DNA from: Paramyrothecium sp. XJ0827
Lineage: Eukaryota > Ascomycota > Sordariomycetes > Hypocreales > Stachybotryaceae
Direction of reading: 5' to 3'
DNA: 64,000 nucleotides
NCBI GenBank assembly: GCA_020881915.1
Contig: JAJFPB010000008.1
Span: 1,488,001 to 1,552,000 of the forward strand
Shown: in pieces, positions 46,621 through 58,667 of the stretch
How the letters are laid out: each line of letters begins with the position of its first letter
Numbering within the stretch: position 1 is the stretch's first letter
Notes under the pieces: generated by a model
The model's database searches: none
What the model was told of the DNA's origin: nothing
What the model saw: the letters and a program-made list of their open reading frames with translations, nothing else
Program-made: the position numbers and the translations under genes

Positions 46621-49035
46621 ATGAATGGGGACCTGAGTCTTTCTCAAGCGCTGGGCGGACTGCGGATCGCCAACCCGGACGATGCCACGGATCCCGTACC
46701 CCCCACGATCGCTCAACCAACCTCGCCTGCTGCTACTGCTGCCGCGGCTCACGACGCCAATCTGCATAACCCGACCGCTGCGAACGCGAATTCTTCCGGC
46801 TATAGCGAGCCTCTAATGAATGAATATCAGCATGTTGCCGTCCCCTTAGAGTCACAAACTTCCTCCCGCTCCGACATGGCCCGGTCCTCCATTTACGGCG
46901 CCCCTGACTATGTGGATTCTTCAACTGCATCCATGGCCGCCTCTGCTTCCACATCGTACCTGTCGCGCGAGTCGAGCCAGCGGGACACACATCGGTTTTC
47001 TCAGTCGTCTCGGAATGCACCCTTCCCCCCTGGCGCCGGCTCCCTGCCTCCTCGGAGGAGTTCTAGAGGTATGGCAGGTGGGTATGGATCCATGCCCGCT
47101 GGCTCCCAGGCTGTACCCTTTGCTGGAGATGCTCCAGTGCCGACAACGAGCGAGGAGTGGAAGGACCGTGGCGCTGCCGTCGGTGTGCGCCGGGAGGTGG
47201 ACGCCAATGGGCGAACAGTGGTTCGCCAGGTGAAAAAGGGCGTCCGCGACTTCTCATTTGGCCGCGTTCTCGGTGAAGGATCATACAGTACCGTCTACCT
47301 GGCTACTGATCGCCAAACACTCAAGGAATACGCCATCAAGGTTCTCGAGAAACGACACATAATCAAGGAGAAGAAGATCAAATATGTCAACATCGAGAAG
47401 AACACGCTCAACCGCTTGACGGAGCATCCCGGCATTGTTCGCCTGTACTATACCTTTCAGGACGACTCTTCTCTATACTATGTCTTGGACCTGTGTAACG
47501 GCGGCGAGTTGCTGGGCGTGTTGAAGAAAACCGGCACTTTCGATGTCGAGTGTACACGGTTCTATGGCGCGCAGATCCTCGATGCCATTGACTATATGCA
47601 CTCGCGTGGTGTGATACACCGAGATTTGAAACCGGAGAATGTACTACTCGACGACTCCATGCATATAAAAATCACAGATTTCGGCACGGCCAAATTGCTT
47701 CGAGACCCCCGTCAACCGCAACCCGCCGATGCCACCAGTCCTGATCCTGGGAGGCCAGATGAAGATGATGATAACCGAGCCGCCTCCTTCGTGGGAACTG
47801 CCGAGTATGTTAGCCCTGAGCTGCTCACTAGCAAGAGTGCCTGTAAGGCTAGTGACCTGTGGGCGTTCGGGTGCATCATCTATCAGCTACTTGCTGGGAG
47901 ACCACCGTTCAAGGGTGGCAGCGAGTATTTGACGTTTCAGAAGATTGTCAACCTCGAATATGAATTCCCTCCAGGCTTCCCACCCGCCGCTAGGGACTTG
48001 GTTGAGCGTTGCTTGGTTCTCGACCCGGCTCGAAGAATCACAATGGAACACATCAAGAACCACGAGTTCTTTGACGGCCAGCAATTCGGCAAGGTACTTT
48101 GGCGAACAAAGGCACCGAGGCTGAGGCCCTACGTTCCATCGCCGCAGGAACCCAGCATTATACAGCTGAATGGGTTCGGCGGAGCCTCTGCACCCAACCC
48201 CCCGCCTGAGACACGGGCCGCCATGCAATCCCAGGGCAACCCGACAAACGGGGCGAATCGCCCAGCTCGGATCATCACAGAGCTTCCGCCTCCTACGCAG
48301 CTGGATATTGAATGGTCGCCTGTACTCACTAAGAATAACGAACGTATCCTCAAGCTCGGAGACTTGATGGTCATTTCCACACCTATAGCCCATAGTCCAC
48401 ACGGGAAACATTCCGATGACGGCCACAAGAAGTTGTCGCGATTCTTTGGAGGAAGCACCACCAAGAAACGTCAACGGCTCGTTATGGTAACCTCAAGCGG
48501 TCGAGTTATACTTGCTGCCGCCGGAGGAAAAGAGAAACAGGCCAAACAAGAATTATCCCTACTCGCCCCAGACTGCACCTGGAGAAGCCAGCAAGATGCC
48601 AAAGGACAGCTTGTCTGGTGCGTTGATATTGTAAGTCAAACCCAGCTTGAACATTGCCTTCTCGTACGAGTTATCTAATGACTGTTTCAGGGGGGCAATC
48701 ACTACACGTTCGAAGACGTTAAGGGCACAGCGAGCACCGACCCCCCCTCCGCCGTCGAATGGATCGAGTGTCTTGAAAGAGCGAAAGAAATGGCCCTGTC
48801 TCAGAACTCTGGAAATTATAGCGGCGACAACAGCTTCTCTGAGATGCCCTCCACAATGTCAAGCCCAGCGAGCACAATTGCAGGCCGACCGAGCTACGCC
48901 GAGGGCTTTGGCGTAGGCGACTGGTCGGGTCGCAACCACTTGAGCAAAAGTCAGGCAAGCGCTGAGGATCCAGCTCCGAAGCGTAACCGCTTCAGCAAGA
49001 GACAATCGCGCAGCGGCTTAGGTTCCGCATTTTGA
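46621..49035 (+). CDS. PDK1-type AGC kinase (Pkh-like)
   Basis: Two exons (46621-48630, 48691-49035) give 784 residues. A disordered Ser/Ala-rich N-terminus of about 205 residues precedes the kinase domain (about 211-480): glycine loop GEGSYSTVY, Lys240 in YAIKVL, HRDLKPEN with Asp335, DFGTAKLL with Asp353, and the activation loop ASFVGTAEYVSPELL with Ser389 as the expected autophosphorylation site. The Ser-Phe-Val-Gly-Thr-Ala-Glu-Tyr-Val signature and a PH-like domain at about 574-710 (ERILKLGDLMVIS, RLVMVTSSGRVIL, ending near VEWIECLERAKEM) mark it as a 3-phosphoinositide-dependent kinase 1 homologue. Yeast Pkh1/2 respond to sphingoid bases and activate Ypk, Sch9 and Pkc1 at the plasma membrane and eisosomes. 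The 60-nt intron is in frame. Family identity is very secure. Confidence 0.94.
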
Positions 49036-49939
49036 GTTTGTCCCATGTTGCCGTCCCCCGATATGCTCGCCCGCAAGGGGGACGATGGTTTCTATCTTAC
49101 ATCTGCTTGGACATCTTACTTCGGCTTACAGATTTGGTACGACACTGATCATTGGCAGCGAGGCGCATCAACAAAGGAGTTTGTTTCTCACAAGGGCGGG
49201 TCACCCCATTTTTTGGTCGAATTTCTCTCCTAAAGCATTGAGGAGGGTATTGCATGGAAGTTCAGAGTTGACGGCTATGCATTGAAGGCATTAGGACACC
49301 TCTTAGCCATTCGGAATTTTTGTTTCAAACCATACTGTTACTGACGGGCACCTTTGTTGCGAGTGTACGTCAAGGCCCCCGGCAACGCCAAGTGTAGAGC
49401 ATCCTCACATTGGCTTTTCTTTATTTTGTGAACCAAGCTTTTGAAGCTCGTGAAAAAAGTAAACATACAAATAGGCAGTGTGCGGATCACAGATAGATAA
49501 TGACGAAAAAGGAACCGCTGTTCTTTTGCATCAGTGCTCAGCCATTACACCAACCGCCGTGCTCTGGGTTAGGCCCATTCTATACGCTTGAGATGGGAGG
49601 CGACACAATCTGAGACGTCAAGCTCCTTCGGTGTATCGCTCAGCACATAGTGGTATGGCAGCAATTCAATGTCTCTTGAAGCTTTTAATTAGGCTGGGAA
49701 AAGGGCCGTATTTTAAGGAACGTTGACCACTACCATATTGGGACATGAGAAGCTTCCATGCAGGTAAGGTACGTACTGTTCTCTGGCGCTCCTGCTTTGT
49801 CAATGATGCACGTGACTGCTTAGTTGGACGTGGGATTTTGATGGGCAGGCGCGACTGTGTCGCGCAGAGATCCCTATCAATTGTACGGAGAGTAGCATCG
49901 CATCGCTTCTACGCACGCCACGAATTGAAATTCGCAAGC
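49036..49939. other. Intergenic, nothing recognised
   Basis: 3' region of the kinase gene and promoter of the SWIB gene. Contains a CAGGTAAGGTACGTAC motif near 49759. No gene is seen. Confidence 0.5.
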
Positions 49940-51655
49940 ATGCAGCAGCAGCAGCAGCAATACCGACAGTATGCCCCGCAGCTTTCGCAGCGGTCTCCTC
50001 ATGCCCCTAACCAACGTCGAGGGGGCATTGGTAAGGACATTCGCGATTCCACGTCGACCTCAAAAGACTAATCTAGAATGCGACAGGTCCTATGATGTCG
50101 TCTGGGCCTCATCCTCAGGTCCCGCTTACCCAGGCACAGATTGCGCAGCAACAGCAGGCTCAGGCGCAGGCCAGTGAGCTCGCAAAACGTCGCAGCCGAA
50201 AGCCGACAGACAAGAACATCCCCGACGGCGTTGAAGACAGCATTGTCGACCCGGGGGGCGTGCAGCGCTACAAAGAATTACGAGATGTCGAGCGTCGGTT
50301 GGATGCGACGATGACGCGCAAGCGGCTCGACGTCGTAGATGCAGCGAACCGGAATAACAAGGTACGTGTCCATTCGTCTAGGGGACCTTCACAAGACTTA
50401 TTCTTTGCCTGTGTTACAGTCTTGGAGGACACTGCGAATCTGGATCAGCAACACGGTTGAGGATCAAGTATGGCAGGCCAGTGGCATGAATGTCGACGCA
50501 TTCGACTTCAGCCCGAACATGGAAGCCTCCTATCGTGTGAAGATCGAAGGGCGTCTGCTTGACGCAGACGACGAGACGGGATCCGAAAATGCAGAAAAAA
50601 GCGAGGCAGATCCGTCAGTGTCGACGACTGGCGACGCGAATAAGATGGACGAGGACAGTTCAGCGGGCCAGAGTGCAAAGCCAACCCAGACCGATTCCCA
50701 GAAGCCTAGGTTTTCTCACTTCATCAAGGCACTCTCAGTCGACTTCGACCGCTCACGATTCCGAAACGGGGCCGAGCAAAGCGTGGACTGGAAGAAGCCA
50801 GAGCCTGGTGCCCGCAACCAGTCTGGCGCCAACTTGCCCCCCGCCGCCGACTTTGATGAGTTTACGTTCAAACGCAATGGGGACGAGAACACCAACATTA
50901 CGATCAATCTTTACCGGCACGAGACGCCCGAGCGGTATCAACTTAGCCCAGACCTGGCAGAGGTGGTTGATATGACCGAGGCAACGCAACAAGAAGCTGT
51001 TATGGGGCTGTGGGAGTACATTCGATTTTGGGGTCTGCAGGAGGACGAGGAGAAGCGCAACTTCCGGTGCGATGAACTACTGAAGAAGGTGCGTACATGA
51101 ACCTGCTACATGACTTGTAGAGCACTGTTCTAACCGGCTTAGGTTATCCGACGCGGAGACATTGGTTACATTCCCATGCTGAACGAGTATGTGACGCAAC
51201 ACTTGCGCCCACTGCCCCCAATTAACCTGCCTTACACGATTCGTGTCGATGAGGAGTTCCACAAAGATCCACAACCCACTATATATGATGTCCAGGTTCT
51301 TGTTGAGGATCCGTTGAGAGCATCCCTGCTTCCTCTCATCAACAACCCGAACTATGCAACAATGCTGAAGGACGTCATGGGCCTGGATGACCAGCTAGCC
51401 AAGCTCGTCCAAGCTATTGCCGTTTCGAAAGCCAAGCATTCCTTCTTCAACTCTCTGAGCGAGGATCCAACCAATTTTGTCAGGAACTGGCTAAGTTCGC
51501 AGAAGCGCGATCTTGAAGTCATCATGGGAGAGGCAACCAGAGGCGGAAGCGAGCTGGCCACGGGTGACGAGTGGCGCCTGGGAGGAAAGAATAGCGTCTG
51601 GACCACACAAAACGCCCGGGAGAGCGTCAACGTCTTGCTCTCCAAACAGCGATAA
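49940..51655 (+). CDS. SWI/SNF and RSC complex SWIB subunit (Rsc6/Snf12/Ssr3)
   Basis: Four exons (49940-50030, 50087-50361, 50420-51088, 51143-51655) give 515 residues. The protein starts with a short polyglutamine run and a Gln/Ala-rich disordered segment, then DKNIPDGVEDSIVDPG and the helical RYKELRDVERRLDATMTRKR. A beta-rich module follows (SWRTLRIWISNTVEDQVW..YRVKIEGRLL). The SWIB/MDM2 fold spans about residues 310-370 (YQLSPDLAEVVDMTEATQ, MGLWEYIRFWGLQ, RGDIGYIPMLNEYV). The C-terminal third is helical with WLSSQKRDLEVIMGE. This is the BAF60-type subunit shared by ATP-dependent chromatin remodellers; it bridges the complex to transcription factors and nucleosomes. Most fungi have one such gene serving both complexes. 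All introns have regular ends. Confidence 0.92.
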
Positions 51656-52087
51656 GCCCGCTTCCGACCCGCAGTTCGCAGGAACGTCATAGCGGATGGC
51701 TTTGTCAGAAGGCTTTCATGCCACTGTCTATTAAGGGGCTAGGCGTTTTCTTCATTTGAGCCAGAGGCAGCGCATTGTATTATAAGAGTTTAATGAGGAA
51801 CGGCGCAGGGGTGGACCGCTAGATATCCAAAAATGCAACGGTGCCATTGTTCATATCGACGATAAATTTGGAGACAGTAACTCTTGAAGATTGTGAAATC
51901 CCTGAGACTTGCTACAGCCAGGTAGTTGATTCTTGCTTTACATGCCGACATCGACCCTGCTCTCTACTCCCCTTCCTTTCCCGTTCTAACGCCTTTGAGA
52001 CAAAGTGACGCTGGTTTAAATCAGAAACAAAGTAATGCACGCTCCCCTTTGTGGCAAAAAAATAAAATAAAAAATCCGTGTAAAACA
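51656..52087. other. Intergenic between convergent genes
   Basis: 3' regions of the SWIB-subunit gene (+) and hym1 (-). No further gene is seen. Confidence 0.6.
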
Positions 52088-53480
52088 TCACCGCTGGGGC
52101 GGTACTGGGGATGATGGCATGTTGCGGATTTGCTTGATCAGGAACTCCCTTTCGTCGATGAACTGCTCATCATCTGTTCGATCCTCCAAGAAATGTGACA
52201 GGAACGACAAGAGCTTCTCGCGATTCATAAGCAGAATCTTCTGCACAGCGATGGACTTGTGAGGGTTGGCAACAAAGACTTTGAAGACATGAAACCCCTC
52301 ATATTGAACCATTTTCCTGTCGTCGCGCAGGAGGTTCATGCATATTTTGAGGTGCTCGCCACGATCAACGTAGGCGGTCATGACACTGTAATTGGAACGA
52401 TCAAGAAGAATTTCTCCAAGGAGCTTGATTGACTGACGCTTGGTGACGTAGCTGTTGGATTGCACCAAGATGTTGTTATACTTTTCGAAGAAGAGATCGA
52501 AATTAACCGAGAGGTAGCGTGGCACAAGGTCCTTGTGCCGTGTGAGGAGTTCCTATTGTGGAGAGTCAGCTTGAACCGCCTGCCAATAGTGCGTACAGAG
52601 AGCAGAGTTGGCAAATTCCTGTCCGATTTGAGGGGATGTCACAGGCTCTAAAAGCGGAACTTACTCGGAAAGTGGTAAAAGCATCCGCGGCAACTTCGAA
52701 TGAGCTTTTGTCGATCCAGTCGAAAAACCTCCAGAAAACACCCCTTCCGGTCTGCGGGCGTTCGCGGTCTATAGCATTGAGGCCCTTGGAACTGGAGCCG
52801 GGCTCATCGCCATCATCGTAGAGGATGACAGCTGCGGCGGCCTCGTTCTTGAGTAGCTCTCTTAGTACCGAGCCAGCCGGAGTTGCGCTTTCTTTATGGT
52901 CGTAGGCTCGACAAAGCTCGACGAGTACTTGCGGACGGTTGCAGACAACGTATGATAGCGCAATGGGATCGCTCTTGGGGGCGGCATTGGCTGGGCGAAA
53001 GCGGAAAACGTAGGAGAAGATGACTTGTGTGTCTTTGCGAGATTCGAACGGCAACCGGTATAAGTTGACGGCGAGGAGATGCAAGAGGTCTTCGTCTATG
53101 AGGCCAGTGACGAGCTGGTAGATCTGTTCTGGAGAGCTTTCTGCCTCTTTCCCTTCGAGTCAGCAATGTGCATGAGGAAGGCGGCAGTAGTCGAGTCGCA
53201 ATGGGAACGTGGTTGGACTCTGAAATGGACGGACTGTGCTGGTAATTCAGGGGGGCATACCCTGTGTGCCCTGCAGGACGACTTTCATTTGGCTGAGGAC
53301 TCGTGCGAGCTCCTCGGCCTGAAGAAGTGTAAGTTAGCGGAACGGATCATCTGCCATCCAATGTAGTCGACTGACCTTGGCAGCGCCGTTAGGACCCTCA
53401 AGCTTTGTGACATGCTCGCGAGCCTGCTTGGGCAGGTCGGCGGCGGTGCGCGTTCGTGCTCTGCCAAATAAAAAGGACAT
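52088..53480 (-). CDS. hym1: Mo25-family scaffold protein Hym1
   Basis: Four exons (53480-53376, 53318-53261, 53146-52665, 52552-52088) give 369 residues. The start MSFLFGRARTRTAADLPKQA and segments AEELARVLSQMK, SSPEQIYQLVTGLIDEDLL, LLAVNLYRLPFESRKDTQVI, ILYDDGDEPGSSSKGL, FFDWIDKSSFEVAADAFTTF, FDLFFEKYNNILVQSNSYVT and RTDDEQFIDEREFLIKQIRN are all strongly conserved in Mo25/Hym1. The armadillo-like helical scaffold binds the GCK kinase (Kic1/MST) in the RAM/MOR network that activates the NDR kinase Cbk1/COT1, controlling polarised hyphal growth and septation. All joins keep the frame, including two split Glu/Gly codons. Identity is certain. The gene is divergent from ils1 across a 770-base promoter. 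Confidence 0.96.
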
Positions 53481-54250
53481 GACGATGGCGGTTTGGTCGA
53501 GGTCAAGTGTGAATTAGCGTAGCGAGTTATTCCGCACTGCCCCCGTCTCGCACGATGAATTGAAGAGTCGTCTCGAGGACCATGGATGCATAGAATATAC
53601 TCTACGCTCGGGCTTGGACGCTGACAATGGTGGTCGTTTTTTTGTTTTGTTTTGTTTAAACTTGCTGGGTAGGTACCTCTCAGCCTCAATGGGAGTGGGT
53701 GTGCCTTGCTCTGCCCAATGCACATATCGATTTGCGGGGTGCGGCAACCATGAGGTACCTGGGCATGGTCCTCTCAAGGTACCTCCTTGATCCAGTGTTA
53801 CAGGGCCCAGGTACATTGGCAAGGGCGGCGACTGTCGCCGAGGAAGAACCAAAAGGGCGGAGCCGGTGGTGGTTGCCCAGCATCGGGCTTGGGGACGTGC
53901 CAAGTACTCAGGGACCTGACTCCGGAAGGTACCTTTACCTCTGACCGAGATGCACTACGCCGGTCCAAGGAGGGGCAATTGTCAACCCCACCAATACCAT
54001 CTGCATTATTTGAGTCACAGCACGAGGCCCTCGAAAATATATCGAAGTTCGAACCCCTCCAATACTTCCGTGGGAGCAACAGCTGCCGTTGGTGACGCAT
54101 TTCCACTTGAACGTCAGAGCCTCAACTTTGAGGCGCATTCAAGGGAAGCGTTGAGTCAGAGAGCTGACGCCTGCACATAAGGGCCAGCTTCGCTCTCCTT
54201 CAGCCGTTTTCACTTTTTCGATCTCCAAGACCCCCCCTCATATTTGCGCA
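53481..54250. promoter_or_regulatory. Divergent promoter hym1/ils1 with AGGTACCT cluster
   Basis: Four perfect AGGTACCT palindromes lie within 264 bases (53671-53678, 53753-53760, 53777-53784, 53927-53934), plus half-matches such as CAGGTACA near 53813. A TTTTG repeat is at about 53640-53657. The last 60 bases before ils1 are pyrimidine-rich. No gene is seen. The palindromes are candidate binding sites for a dimeric factor; this is inference. Confidence 0.55.
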
Positions 54251-57200
54251 ATGTCCATCGACTTCCCCAAGGAGGAGGAAGCCATCCTCGAGAGATGGCG
54301 CGAGATTGGCGCCTTCCAGCGTCAGGTATGTTTCTCTGGCCTGATCTGTTTGTTCATGTCAGTGGTCTGACTATGTTCGCAGCTGGAGTTATCCGAGGGT
54401 AGGCCTCATTATACCTTTTACGACGGACCTCCTTTCGCGACAGGTCTTCCTCACTACGGTCACTTGCTAGCCTCCACCATCAAAGATGTCATTCCCCGTT
54501 ACTGGTCCATGAAAGGCTACCACGTTGAACGACGCTTCGGATGGGATACTCATGGCCTACCGATCGAGCACGAGATTGACAAGAAGTTGGGCATTTCCGG
54601 CAAGGCTGCCGTGGAGAAGCTCGGCATTGGTAAATACAACGAGGAATGCCGTGCCATCGTCATGCGCTACTCCAGTGAATGGCGGGAGACGGTCGAACGA
54701 CTTGGACGATGGATCGACTTTGATAACGACTACAAGGTTAGCCTCCGGGAAGGGACTGGTTCTGTTTCTTATTCATACTAACGCTTGTTTAAGACCATGG
54801 ACTTCAAGTTTATGGAGTCGGCTTGGTGGGTATTCAAGCAGCTTCACGAGAAGGGTCAAGTCTATCAGGGATACCGCGTCATGCCTTATTCGACCGTTTT
54901 GACAACAGCGCTCAGCAACTTTGAGGCCAACCAAAACTACCAGGACGTCAACGACCCTGCCGTGGTTGTTTCGTTCCCTCTCGTGGACGATCCCGAGACT
55001 TCCTTGCTTGCCTGGACAACCACTCCCTGGACACTCCCCTCCCACACCGGCCTCGCCGCCCATCCCGATTTCGAGTACGCCAAGGTCAAGGACGAGAAAT
55101 CGGGCCACACATATATTATCATGGAGAACTTGCTGAGCACACTTTACAAAGATCCCAAGAAGGCCAAGTATACCATTGTCGGCAAGATCAAGGGAAGCGA
55201 GATGCTGGGCTGGAAGTACCTGCCCCCATTCGACTACTTCTACGAGGACTTCAAGGATGTCGGCTTCCGAGTCTTCAATGCCAAGTACGTGACAGCAGAC
55301 AGCGGTACTGGTATCGTCCACAACGCTCCTGCTTTCGGTGAGGATGATTACAATGTGGCCGTGGAGGCTGGTGTAGTCACCGAGAAGCGCCCACCACCGG
55401 ACCCCGTTAACGATACTGGCCACTTCACCGAGCGTGTTCACCATTTTGCCGGTATGCACGTGAAGGAGGCGGATAGGCACATCATCAAGCACCTCAAGGC
55501 CTCTGGAAGAATTGTCGTCGACTCCCAACTCAAGCATTCGTACCCCATGTGTCCTAGGTCCGACACACCCCTCATCTACAGGGCGGTGCCTTCCTGGTTC
55601 ATCCGTATCCCCGACATCATTCCACAAATGTTGGAGAACATCAAGGACACCCACTGGGTTCCCAGCTTCGTCAAGGAGCGCCGATTTGCCAGCTGGATTG
55701 CCAATGCCCACGACTGGAACGTTGGTCGAAACAGATACTGGGGTACTCCTATCCCGCTCTGGGTCAGCGATGACATGGAAGAGCGCATCTGTGTCGGTAG
55801 CGTAGAAGAGCTGCGAGAGCTCAGTGGCTACGAAGGCGAACTGACTGACATCCACCGCGATAAGATTGACCACATCACCATTCCCAGCAAGCAGGGCAAG
55901 GGCGTCTTGAGGCGAATTGAGCAGGTGTTTGACTGTTGGTTCGAATCTGGTAGCATGCCCTACGCCAGCCAACATTACCCCTTCGAGAACGTCGAAAAGT
56001 TCAAGAAATCCTTCCCAGGAGACTTCATTGCCGAGGGTCTCGATCAAACTCGAGGCTGGTTCTACACACTTCTCGTCTTGGGCACGCACCTCTTCGGCGT
56101 CTCGCCCTTCCAGAACTGTGTCGTTAACGGCATCGTGCTTGCCGAGGATGGTAAGAAGATGTCAAAGCGTCTAAAGAACTATCCCGACCCAGGCATTGTG
56201 ATGCGACAGTATGGTTCTGATGCGCTCCGCCTTTACCTGATCAACTCCCCAGTTGTTCGCGCCGAGCCTCTCCGATTCAAGGAGTCTGGTGTCAAGGAGG
56301 TCGTTCAGAAAGTGCTGCTTCCTCTATGGAACAGTTACAAGTTCTTTGAAGGCCAGGTTGCTCTGCTGAAGAAGGTAGAGGATGTTGATTACCAGTGGGA
56401 TCCTAAGATGGAGGCCAGCAACACCAATGTCATGGACCGCTGGATCCTTGCCAGCTGTCAGAGTCTCCTGGAATTCGTCAATGTTGAAATGACGGGTACG
56501 TTGCTCCGGCCTAGGGCCCTATTCATATGCTAACAAGTAATTTAGGTTATCGTCTTTACACTGTTGTGCCCCGACTTTTGGAACTCATCGACAACACCAC
56601 CAACTGGTACATCCGCTTCAACCGACGTCGTCTCAAGGGCGAGAACGGCTTGGAAGACACTCTACATGCACTCAACTCTCTGTTTGAGGTGCTTTTCACT
56701 CTTTCACGTGGTCTCGCACCCTTCACACCCTTCCTCGCAGATACTATCTACCTGAGACTCCTCCCCCACATCCCGAAGGAGCTTCAAGGCGAGGATGCAC
56801 GCAGTGTACACTTCTTGCCATTCCCAGACGTGCGACAAGAACTGTTTGATGCGACGGTTGAGCGAAGAGTGGGACGCATGCAGCGTGTTATTGAACTTGC
56901 CAGAGTCTCAAGAGAGCGGAGAGCTATCGGTCTGAAGACCCCTCTCAAGACGCTTGTTGTTATCCACTATGATCAGCAGTATCTTGATGATGTCAAGTCG
57001 CTTGAGAATTACATCACAGAGGAACTCAACATTCGGGACCTGGTTCTCTCCTCGGACGAGGACAAGTACAAGGTGGAGTATAGCGTCACAGCAGACTGGC
57101 CAGTGCTTGGCAAGAAGTTGAAGAAGGACATGGCCCGTGTGAAGAAGGCACTGCCAACGCTGACCAGCGACCAAGTCAAACAGTATCTTGAGGACAAGAA

Positions 57201-57633
57201 GATTCTGGTTGATGGCATCCAACTGGACGAGGGCGACCTCGTTGTGAGGCGAGGCATCAAGGAGGACGAGGAATCAAAGAACCTAGAAACCAATACCGAT
57301 CGCGATGTTTTGACCATCCTCGACGCAGCGATGCACCCCGAGTTAGCGGAGGAGGGCCTTGCTCGTGAGGTCATAAACCGCGTGCAGCGACTACGAAAGA
57401 AGGCTGGCCTACAACAGACGGACGATGTCAAGATGGAATACCGTGTGGCTTCTGATCCGGATAATGTTGGACTAGCGAATGTCTTCCAATCTCAAGCACC
57501 GGCCTTTGAAAAGGCGCTCCGCCGACCGGTCGAGCAGCAGGTGGAGGAAGGCAACGTCGACAAGCTCATTGCCGAGGAAGAGTTCGAGGTGCAGCAGGCG
57601 ACATTGGTGCTGAGACTGCTGAAGCTTGATTAA
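54251..57633 (+). CDS. ils1: Cytosolic isoleucyl-tRNA synthetase
   Basis: Four exons (54251-54325, 54383-54736, 54794-56495, 56546-57633) give 1072 residues, the typical eukaryotic cytosolic length. The class I signature HYGH is at residues 49-52 ([16 protein letters not shown]) and KMSKR begins at 598. Between them lies the CP1 editing domain ([16 protein letters not shown]), which clears mischarged valine. The [15 protein letters not shown] and [18 protein letters not shown] segments fit the catalytic core. The C-terminal part has the anticodon-binding helices ([13 protein letters not shown]) and the eukaryotic extension ([20 protein letters not shown]). No mitochondrial presequence is present. 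It charges tRNA-Ile in the cytosol. All introns are canonical. Identity is certain. Confidence 0.97.
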
Positions 57634-57743
57634 GATATTGGCTTAGACCTGGGTTTGCCAGCATGGATGTAGACATGAAGAAAAAAAGAATTGCAAGTAG
57701 ATTTGGGGATATGATGCTAGTGAACATGTAGAACCAATTTCGA

Positions 57744-58056
57744 TTATTTTTTTGACGCTGCCTGTGACTCCATATGAGTGAGGGTGGTTGTAGAAAGCTA
57801 CAGGGGTATACGAACCAGTACACAGTCCTTGAGTCTCATGAACTCCCGTGAGCATTTATCCTTGTGAATCGCATTGTAATCAGCAACGATGCACTTGCCA
57901 TAAATCGCGGCCTGAATGTGAATTTGAATGGCGTCAGCTATTGATATCACAAACAGATCATGTTCGATGAGCGGCTGCAACTCATACCTCGGCTGTACAC
58001 TGAGAGGCAGCCTTTGCAAGCTTTTGAATGGGTCGTGTGGTGGTCTGGGGAGCCAT
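57744..58056 (-). CDS. Small twin-CX9C mitochondrial protein (NDUFAF8-like)
   Basis: Three exons on the minus strand (58056-57988, 57911-57816, 57761-57744) encode only 60 residues. Exon 1 reads MAPQTTTRPIQKLAKAAS then QCTAE; exon 2 continues AAIYGKCIVADYNAIHKDKC and SREFMRLKDCVL; exon 3 of 18 nt adds AASKK and the stop. Two exact CX9C motifs appear, C20-x9-C30 and C43-x9-C53, forming the helical hairpin of Mia40 substrates in the mitochondrial intermembrane space. The first is created by splicing across intron 1 (a GCTGAC branch site and CAG acceptor). Closest in pattern are the short CHCH-like proteins of the NDUFAF8 (complex I assembly) type; the match is by pattern only. If intron 2 (GTTCGT donor, 54 nt) is not used, the protein would end VLVRIPL. 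The gene lies tail-to-tail with ils1. Confidence 0.75.
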
Positions 58057-58667
58057 CACGAGGGCTGTTCTAAAAAGCACAGCGGGAGATCTGTTGCTGA
58101 AAGATACAAGCGTAACAAGGTGTGGGAGGTTCTATAAAGCCTTCATACCTGGTTGACGAGTGTTTCTCAAGGCGATGCAAGTACGGATCAGAGAAGAGAT
58201 GACTAAGAATGAATGGGGTACAATAGAGTACAAGAGGTGAATGCCCCGCCACTTAATTTAATGGTGACCAGCCACTTTGAAAGTACTTTGTGGCCAATGG
58301 GCTTTAAGGTACTCTGTATGGCGCGAAGTTTCACTATTTTTCTCCAGCATTCGCATTGTCGCAAGCATTGATTGGTGATAAGCACCCTTTGCACATCGGC
58401 ATTCAACAGTGAGCCCGGACGCGCTCTGCAACCTCACCCTCGCTTTTCTTTGAACTAGCTCCCGGAACGCATTTTTTTGGTGTCGCATACAATCTTGGAA
58501 ACCGCCCAAACGATTTTTGGCGTGTCTGTAAAGCTCAACATAGCTTCACACTTATCCTGGAGTGATCGCGCGTCGCGCCTGCATCGCTCGCGTTACCGCT
58601 TCCTGGCAACGGGCTGTCGGACACTGTTTTGACTATGGATCAATAACAACGTGGAAACTCTGCCTCA
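58057..58667. promoter_or_regulatory. Divergent promoter, CX9C gene / sfi1
   Basis: No coding region is seen. The stretch includes the sfi1 5' leader, whose last base (58668) begins the start codon before an intron. A short in-frame ATG-TAA (58635-58646) precedes it as a possible minimal upstream ORF. Confidence 0.5.

Noticed and set aside
54045..54065. GTTCGAAC resembling a tRNA T-loop
   Set aside because: No matching T-stem, anticodon arm or acceptor stem nearby.
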